A DNA stretch of 38,330 nucleotides from Bacteroidota bacterium. Lineage in GTDB: Bacteria; Bacteroidota; Bacteroidia; AKYH767-A; 2013-40CM-41-45. This document shows, piece by piece, positions 33,615-38,330 of this stretch. A program made the translations under genes and the position numbers. The DNA is taken from positions 1-38,330 of the forward strand of contig JAPLDA010000107.1 in NCBI GenBank assembly GCA_026391945.1. The letters are read 5' to 3'. The number at the start of each line of letters is the position of its first letter. Position 1 is the stretch's first letter. A model generated the notes under the pieces. That model worked only from the letters and a program-made list of their open reading frames with translations. It was not told where the DNA came from and did no database searches.

Positions 33615-34226
33615 TCATCGCACCTGCACATCCAGCAATTTTTTTCCTTCCAGGAATGCTTCGAGGTGGTCACCGGGTTTCACGCGGCTCACACCCTTCG
33701 GAGTTCCTGTGAAAATAAGATCTCCTTTTTTCAGCGTGATGAATTTTGAAACGTAGGAAATGATTTTAGCGAATGAAAAAATCATCAGTTCATTGGTGGC
33801 CTGCTGAACCATGAGGCCGTTGAGGTCGAGACGAAAATTTATTTTGTTTAAATCTTTCAATTCAGTTTTGGAAATAAATTCTCCGACAGGAGCTGAGTGA
33901 TCGAATGCTTTCGCCGGTTCCCACGGCAACCCTTTCTCTTTTTGTTTCTGCTGGATGTCGCGCGCTGTGAAATCAATGCCAACCGTCACTTGGTCGTAAT
34001 AGCGATCGGCAAATTCTTCGGCAATGTGTTTTCCTTCCTTGCAGATTTTCAAAACGAGTTCCACTTCGTGGTGGATGTCATCAGAAAAAACAGGAATGTA
34101 AAAGGCTCGTTGCTTCGGTAACAAGGCGGTGTCCGGCTTCATGAAAAAAACCGGCTCCGTTGGAACTTCGTTTTTCAGTTCCTGCGCATGTTCAACATAG
34201 TTGCGGCCGATGCAGATGATTTTCAT
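33615..34226 (-). CDS. Fumarylacetoacetate hydrolase (FAH) family protein
   Basis: The protein is 203 residues from the ATG at 34226 (MKIICIGRNYVEHAQELKNE). Family members hydrolyse or isomerise beta-diketo acids, for example acylpyruvases. Metal ligands are in HHEVELVL (two Glu) and GIDFTARD (Asp), and LIFTGTPKGVSRVKPGD is the FAH C-terminal signature. An upstream ATG at 34325 would add 33 residues. That stretch is encoded by repetitive intergenic DNA and looks spurious. It is the last gene of a minus-strand run after the exonuclease gene. The substrate is unknown. Confidence 0.92.
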   Translation of the reverse strand: MKIICIGRNYVEHAQELKNEVPTEPVFFMKPDTALLPKQRAFYIPVFSDDIHHEVELVLKICKEGKHIAEEFADRYYDQVTVGIDFTARDIQQKQKEKGLPWEPAKAFDHSAPVGEFISKTELKDLNKINFRLDLNGLMVQQATNELMIFSFAKIISYVSKFITLKKGDLIFTGTPKGVSRVKPGDHLEAFLEGKKLLDVQVR

Positions 34227-34242
34227 AGATGGAAGAGGAAAA

Positions 34243-34281
34243 GTGTTTAGGTGTTTGGTGTTGAAGTGTTGAAGTGTTTGA
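34243..34281. repeat. GTGTT-based short repeats before the FAH gene
   Basis: Five consecutive near-copies of an 7-8 nt unit (GTGTTTA, GTGTTTG, GTGTTGAA twice, GTGTTTGA) lie 16 nt upstream of the FAH start. The adjacent GTCCAATAGTCTAATCGTCC (34301-34320) is similar intergenic repeat material. Confidence 0.75.
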
Positions 34282-34331
34282 GGAAGTTGCTCTCCAATGG
34301 TCCAATAGTCTAATCGTCCCATCATCTTTCC

Positions 34332-35105
34332 TCAGACTTTATTAACCCCCTTCAGTTTGATTTGCGTGATGACATTTTTCGTATTCGTTGCAAAATCCCC
34401 TTTCATCATCCAGTCGTAATACGAAGTATCAGTCCTGAAAATTTCTGAAACGAGTTTTCCTTTGTGCTTCCCGAAATTAAAAGTCTCTTCTCCTTTTTCA
34501 TTGAAGACAATTCGTCCGGCTAAATCAACATTTTTGGTGATCGAACTGTATTGTGAAAGGAAGTCCACATCGTTTTGAAGGGTATCGTATTTTTCAAGCT
34601 GAGCCACCAGCACTTCGAAAGTCGCCAGTGTATCTGCTTCCGCGCTGTGAGCGTTCTCCAGGCTTTTGTCACAGTAAAATTTATAAGCTGCAGAAAGTGT
34701 ACGCTGCTCCATCTTATGAAAGATATTCTGCACGTCGATGAGTTTTCTTTTTCCCAGGTCGAGGTGAAGATCCATGCGTGTAAATTCCTCGATGAGCAAC
34801 GGAATGTCAAACTTATTTGAATTGTACCCGGCAAGGTCGCAGTCGCCGATGAAAGCGTGGATGTCGCGCGCCACTTCGGCAAAGGTCGGGCTATTCCTGA
34901 CATCTGCATCGCTGATGTGATGAATGGCCGTGACTTCCGGTGGGATCGGGATTGTAGGATTGATACGGAGTGTTTTCGCATCGCGGTTTCCGTCCGGATG
35001 AATTTTCAGAAGAGAAATTTCCACGATTCGGTCAGAGCCTACATTTACTCCCGTGGTTTCAAGATCAATGAATACAAGAGGGCGGTTTAATTTTAACTGG
35101 AGCAT
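34332..35105 (-). CDS. DEDDh 3'-5' exonuclease with ExoX-like C-terminal domain
   Basis: This is a 257-residue nuclease of the DNA polymerase III epsilon type. Exo I is FIDLETTGVNVGSDRIVEIS (D and E metal ligands), Exo II is LAGYNSNKFDIPLL (Asp), and Exo III is NAHSAEADTLATFEVL (His and Asp). Residues about 210-245 (FNFGKHKGKLVSEIFRTDTS followed by YYDWM) match the small GKHKG domain found at the end of exodeoxyribonuclease X-like proteins. It probably trims DNA ends in repair or proofreading; it is not necessarily the replicative epsilon subunit. The start is fixed by the MLQLKLNRPLVFIDLE strand. It begins 16 nt after the PorE-like stop, so the two are likely co-transcribed. Confidence 0.92.
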   Translation of the reverse strand: MLQLKLNRPLVFIDLETTGVNVGSDRIVEISLLKIHPDGNRDAKTLRINPTIPIPPEVTAIHHISDADVRNSPTFAEVARDIHAFIGDCDLAGYNSNKFDIPLLIEEFTRMDLHLDLGKRKLIDVQNIFHKMEQRTLSAAYKFYCDKSLENAHSAEADTLATFEVLVAQLEKYDTLQNDVDFLSQYSSITKNVDLAGRIVFNEKGEETFNFGKHKGKLVSEIFRTDTSYYDWMMKGDFATNTKNVITQIKLKGVNKV

Positions 35106-35121
35106 AAATGAAAATTTTAAA

Positions 35122-36741
35122 TTATTGTTTACCTGTTTTAACTGTTATTTTTTTGGTGATGTTCACCGGAGGAAATTCATTGGAGATGGTGATTTCTTCT
35201 TTGTAAGGTGAAAAATTATATCCTTCCACACTCAGTTCATACGAACCCGGTTTTGCAGACAGTACAAATTCATTTCCCGGTGAGAAAGGTTTGTACGTCA
35301 TTGATACGGATGGATCAGACTTTGAAGTCAGCGTTGCTTTGGTGACTTCCACTTTCGCATTCGTTTCCGAAGCAACCGTTCCGGATATCAAAGAAAGAAA
35401 CGGGTGATCCGTTGTGTCCTGGTAAGTGATCCTGTAAATATCCCTGTCGCCCCAACCGCCTTCACGCCATGCCGCCACGTAAGCAGTTCTCTGATCGCCG
35501 GTCATGGAAAAGAAAAGATTGTCATCCGCATTGTTCACGGGGTAACCGATGTTCACCGGTTCACTCCAGCTTCCTGACGATTCATCATACACCGAACGGA
35601 ACACATCGTAACCACCCATGCTGTTGTGCCCTTTCGAACTGAAGTAAAGTGTTTTTCCATCCATCGAAATAAACGGGGCATCCTCATCGTATTTGGTATT
35701 GATCGCGGCGCCGAGATTTGCCGGCGTTCCCCAATCTCCATTCTCTTTTCTTTTCGACATATAAAGATCGCTCTTCCCTTTTGAATCTTTCCTTTCACTC
35801 GCAAAATATAAAGTTGATCCGTCGAGCGAGATGCTTCCTGCCGATTCAATTTCTTTGGAGTTGATGACCGGGCTAAACAGCGTTGACTTCTGCCACGTCT
35901 TTCCTTTCAGTGTAGCATAGGCAAGGTCACCGGTTCCTTCCGAGTTATCGAAATAGGCAATGATCGTATTTCCATCGGCCGATAAGTTCACGGATTCTTC
36001 GTCCCACTCGCTGTTGAGCGCCGCTCCAACGCTTTTTGCTTTTGACCAGGTGGTGTCTTTCCAGTTTGTCCAAAACACGTCAGCGGAATACATTCCGAGG
36101 TCTTCGATGAATCCGCCCATGTTTCCTTTTCTTCTAGATGAAAACACCAGCGTTTTTCCGTCAGCGGAAACAAAAGGATTGTAATCGTCATACGAAGAAT
36201 TAATTCCCTTGCCTAAATTTTCAAAAGTCACTTTCAGCGGATGAGCCGTTAACTCTTTTGCAGTCTCGCACATCTCTTCCTGGCGTTCTGCATCCGGAAA
36301 ATCCTTGACGGGTTTGGAGTGTGTTCCTCCTTTGTAAACTTCAAATGCATTAATGGCATCATCCCATCGTTCGGCATACATGTAAGCAAGTCCGAAGAAG
36401 TACATGGATTCTTTTCTCGGATTTTTTGATTTGGCGGCTGCATCAAAATATTCCAGTGCTTTTGCTCTGTTGCCATTCGTCATGAGATAGCAATAGCCAA
36501 GACGAAAATTAATTTCAGCATTGTTCGGATCTGTTTTGATCAACTCCAGGTAACCCTTCAACGCGCCGTTGTAATTTTCGGTGTTGAAAAGAGTGGCTGC
36601 ATCTTTTTTAACCGCCTTGGCCTCATCGGCAGTAAGCGTATGCTGCGTTTTGGTTCGTTGTGCCGTTGCATGGATCACTGAACACAACATCAATGAGCCT
36701 GCGACGAAAAATATTTTTCTCAGGAATTCCGGATGCTTCAT
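35122..36741 (-). CDS. PorE-like exported TPR / beta-propeller protein without OmpA domain
   Basis: This is a 539-residue periplasmic or outer-membrane-associated protein with a signal peptide (1-27, ending ATAQ). TPR units follow (about 40-150): NYNGALKGYLELIKTDPNNA and AEINFRLGYCYLMTNGN. A WD40-like propeller (about 180-440) has repeated SxDGKTLxFSS blades, for example PFVSADGKTLVFSSRR and PFISMDGKTLYFSSKGHNSM. A carboxypeptidase-regulatory-like domain (about 450-535) has PGSYELSVEGYNFSPY. This order matches type IX secretion protein PorE except that the C-terminal OmpA peptidoglycan-binding domain is missing and the protein ends in a normal stop. It may be a paralogue with a different role. 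A 50-nt gap follows the E2 gene. Confidence 0.88.
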   Translation of the reverse strand: MKHPEFLRKIFFVAGSLMLCSVIHATAQRTKTQHTLTADEAKAVKKDAATLFNTENYNGALKGYLELIKTDPNNAEINFRLGYCYLMTNGNRAKALEYFDAAAKSKNPRKESMYFFGLAYMYAERWDDAINAFEVYKGGTHSKPVKDFPDAERQEEMCETAKELTAHPLKVTFENLGKGINSSYDDYNPFVSADGKTLVFSSRRKGNMGGFIEDLGMYSADVFWTNWKDTTWSKAKSVGAALNSEWDEESVNLSADGNTIIAYFDNSEGTGDLAYATLKGKTWQKSTLFSPVINSKEIESAGSISLDGSTLYFASERKDSKGKSDLYMSKRKENGDWGTPANLGAAINTKYDEDAPFISMDGKTLYFSSKGHNSMGGYDVFRSVYDESSGSWSEPVNIGYPVNNADDNLFFSMTGDQRTAYVAAWREGGWGDRDIYRITYQDTTDHPFLSLISGTVASETNAKVEVTKATLTSKSDPSVSMTYKPFSPGNEFVLSAKPGSYELSVEGYNFSPYKEEITISNEFPPVNITKKITVKTGKQ

Positions 36742-36791
36742 TGGCAGATGAATGTCAGGTTAAACAGAAGTGAAAAATAAAAAAAAATAGT

Positions 36792-38111
36792 TCAGATAAT
36801 CCTGTTCACATCAAATTGTTCGAGGTAATCGGCCACACGTCTCAGGAAACTGCCGCCGAGCGCTCCGTCCACCACGCGGTGATCGTAGGATAAGGAAAGG
36901 AACATCATGTGACGGATCCCGATGGTATCGCCTTGCGGAGTTTCGATCACAGCCGGTTTTTTCCGGATGGCGCCGGTGGCGAGGATGGCCACCTGCGGTT
37001 GGTTGATGATCGGTGTTCCCATCACATTGCCAAACGTTCCGACGTTGGTGAGTGTAAACGTTCCGTCCTGGATTTCTTCAGGCTTGAGTTTGTTGTTGCG
37101 TGCGCGGTTGGCCAGATCATTCACCATTTTCGTAAGACCGGTGAGATTGAGGTAATCTGCTTTTTTGATCACCGGAACAATCAGGTTGCCTGTCGGGAGA
37201 GCCGCAGCCATGCCGATGTTGATGTCTTTTTTGATGATGATCTTTGTTCCGTCAACGGAGACGTTGATCATCGGGAAATCCTTGATGGCTTTGATGACGG
37301 CTTCGATGAAAATAGGAGTGAAGGTGATTTTTTCCTTCTCTCGTTTTTCAAAATCATTTTTCACTTTGTCTCTCCATTTCACCATGTTGGTCACATCCAC
37401 TTCTACAAATGAAGTGACGTGAGCAGACGTGTGTTTCGACATCACCATGTGATCGGCGATGAGTTTACGCATGCGGTCCATCTCGATGATTTCGACATGG
37501 CCGCTCACGGAAATAGCCGGAGAAGAAGGAGCAGTAGAAGGCACCGAAGGAGCCGCAACCGGCACCGAAGGAGCCGGCTGATAAGCCGGTTTTACTCGTT
37601 GTTCAAGGTGTTTGAGAAGATCCTGTTTGGTGACGCGGTCGTTCATGCCGGAACCTTTGATGGATTCCAGTTCAGCGATGCCGATACCTTCCTGCTTCGC
37701 GATGTTTCTCACCAACGGAGAATAAAATCTTCCGGAAGAAGAGGTGATAACAGTTGGTTCTGTATGAGCAGGAGTTGCAGCAACGGTTTCAGTAACCGGC
37801 TTTTCTGTTTTCCCATTTGATGAAGGAGAAGCCGTAACAACAGGCGCCGCAACAGGAATGCTTTCGGCTTTTTCATTTTCCGCGGTGATGAGTGCAATCA
37901 CTTCGCCGACTTTCACCACCTGTCCTTCTGCGAACAGCCGTTTGGAAAGAATGCCGGAAGCAGGAGCCGGAATTTCCGAGTCCACTTTATCGGTGGCGAT
38001 TTCCAGAACCGGTTCATCGGCTTCGATTTTATCGCCTTCTTTTTTTAACCACTTCAATATGGTTGCTTCGGCAACGCTTTCGCCCATTTTGGGCATGATC
38101 ATCTGAACCAT
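36792..38111 (-). CDS. Dihydrolipoamide acyltransferase (E2) of a 2-oxoacid dehydrogenase complex
   Basis: This 439-residue E2 core enzyme transfers acyl groups from lipoamide to CoA. The lipoyl domain (2-77) has EIATDKVDSEIPAPASG with the lipoylated Lys. An Ala/Pro-rich linker follows. The E1/E3-binding domain (about 130-172) has YSPLVRNIAKQEGIGIAELE and GSGMNDRVTKQDLL. A second Pro/Ala-rich linker leads to the catalytic domain (about 205-439) with LSYDHRVVDGALGGSFL (catalytic His, Asp). A single lipoyl domain and the sequence HVEIIEMDRMRKLIADHM fit branched-chain or unspecified oxoacid complexes. Pyruvate or 2-oxoglutarate cannot be excluded, so no symbol is given. E1 and E3 are not in the window. 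An exact -7 lies 36 nt upstream. Confidence 0.94.
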   Translation of the reverse strand: MVQMIMPKMGESVAEATILKWLKKEGDKIEADEPVLEIATDKVDSEIPAPASGILSKRLFAEGQVVKVGEVIALITAENEKAESIPVAAPVVTASPSSNGKTEKPVTETVAATPAHTEPTVITSSSGRFYSPLVRNIAKQEGIGIAELESIKGSGMNDRVTKQDLLKHLEQRVKPAYQPAPSVPVAAPSVPSTAPSSPAISVSGHVEIIEMDRMRKLIADHMVMSKHTSAHVTSFVEVDVTNMVKWRDKVKNDFEKREKEKITFTPIFIEAVIKAIKDFPMINVSVDGTKIIIKKDINIGMAAALPTGNLIVPVIKKADYLNLTGLTKMVNDLANRARNNKLKPEEIQDGTFTLTNVGTFGNVMGTPIINQPQVAILATGAIRKKPAVIETPQGDTIGIRHMMFLSLSYDHRVVDGALGGSFLRRVADYLEQFDVNRII

Positions 38112-38147
38112 GAGAGTATGAGAATTAACCTTGAAAATTTAGAGGAG

Positions 38148-38155
38148 CAAAGGTA
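38148..38155 (-). promoter_or_regulatory. Candidate -7 element of the E2 gene
   Basis: TACCTTTG on the minus strand exactly matches TAnnTTTG, 36 nt upstream of the ATG at 38111. The -33 is not clear. Confidence 0.55.
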
Positions 38156-38229
38156 GAAATTATCCGGAAGGAAAAGACAGAGGTTGCGGATTTCGGAATG
38201 AATCTTTTAACTCACAATGACCACTTTTT

Positions 38230-38330
38230 TTAACACGCCCTTCCCAACTGCCGCAATCCCTTTCTCACAATATTCAAATCCACATTCACGTGGTAGTCCT
38301 TTGCATAAAGGGAGTTGAGGCGGTGGATGG
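38230..38330 (-). CDS. 3' end of a truncated gene, possibly a glycosyl/sugar-transferase-type protein
   Basis: The last 101 nt read on the minus strand give an open frame of 32 codons, IHRLNSLYAKDYHVNVDLNI followed by VRKGLRQLGRAC and a TAA. The 5' part lies beyond the window. The pattern of an aromatic-rich LYAKDY followed by DLNIVRKGLRQLG is reminiscent of the C-terminal tail of polyprenyl-phosphate sugar transferases (WcaJ-type), but 32 residues are too few to be confident. Its stop is 118 nt before the E2 start, and the E2 has its own -7 in the gap. Confidence 0.4.
   Translation of the reverse strand, partial: IHRLNSLYAKDYHVNVDLNIVRKGLRQLGRAC

Noticed and set aside
34227-34325. Thirty-three-residue extension of the FAH-family protein (ATG at 34325)
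   Set aside because: The extension is encoded by short intergenic repeats, and the conserved family start KIICIGRNY is at 34226.
1-38330. tRNA, rRNA, CRISPR array, IS element or prophage
   Set aside because: I looked for cloverleaf-like segments, regularly spaced repeats, transposase or integrase motifs and found none. A covariance-model search would be needed to exclude small structured RNAs.

Overview
The window is a stretch of chromosome from a Bacteroidota bacterium, probably an uncultured or environmental member near Chitinophagia/Sphingobacteriia. The phylum assignment rests on several points. There is a 288-residue primary sigma factor without region 1.1. Matching -7 elements of the form TAnnTTTG lie upstream of many genes. 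Families typical of the phylum are present: a PorE-like TPR/beta-propeller protein, a DUF2027-Smr protein, a phosphate-selective porin O/P, and a lipoprotein-type BamA/TamA homologue. Shine-Dalgarno sequences are weak or absent, and short AT-rich repeats sit just upstream of start codons. No rRNA, tRNA, CRISPR, insertion sequence or prophage was seen; this looks like core chromosome.

Layout. 66-3667 (+): two tandem paralogous multi-span membrane proteins with C-terminal TPRs, resembling TMTC/DUF1736 glycosyltransferases. 3793-5013 (+): a saccharopine dehydrogenase/LKR-like enzyme. 5072-15671 (-): housekeeping genes rpe, primary sigma factor, pnp, rpsO, accD and class I fructose-bisphosphate aldolase, then a BamA/TamA-like outer-membrane protein and mgtE. 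Intrinsic terminators follow the sigma gene, pnp and rpsO. 15672-16022 holds no long gene but has a strong terminator hairpin, a 23-codon ORF and a competing complementary segment. 16023-17329: two uncharacterised divergent genes. 17371-23539 (-): a complete phosphate-uptake block, porin-pstS-pstC-pstA-pstB-phoU. 23703-26452 (+): a Sel1-repeat protein and a PhoB/PhoR-like two-component pair, divergent from the Pst block. 26472-27607 (-): two unknown proteins. 27840-33570 (+): mltG, a phosphohexomutase, a DUF2279 protein, a DUF2027-Smr protein and a CDF metal exporter. 33615-38111 (-): FAH-family hydrolase, DEDDh exonuclease, PorE-like protein and a lipoylated 2-oxoacid dehydrogenase E2. 38230-38330 (-): the 3' end of a further gene.

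How the genes work together. The best integrated unit is the phosphate system. The outer-membrane porin should admit phosphate, PstS binds it, PstCAB imports it, PhoU links transport state to signalling, and the adjacent kinase and regulator are the likely controllers. Upstream of both the porin and pstS I see direct repeats of a TTAACA-like hexamer with an 11-nt period. Each lies exactly 31 nt upstream of the -7-like element, which makes them candidate Pho boxes. PstC carries an extra periplasmic segment that resembles part of PstS itself. These two observations, and the structured region upstream of mgtE, are the most interesting parts of an otherwise ordinary region. I did not find a clearly new multigene system.
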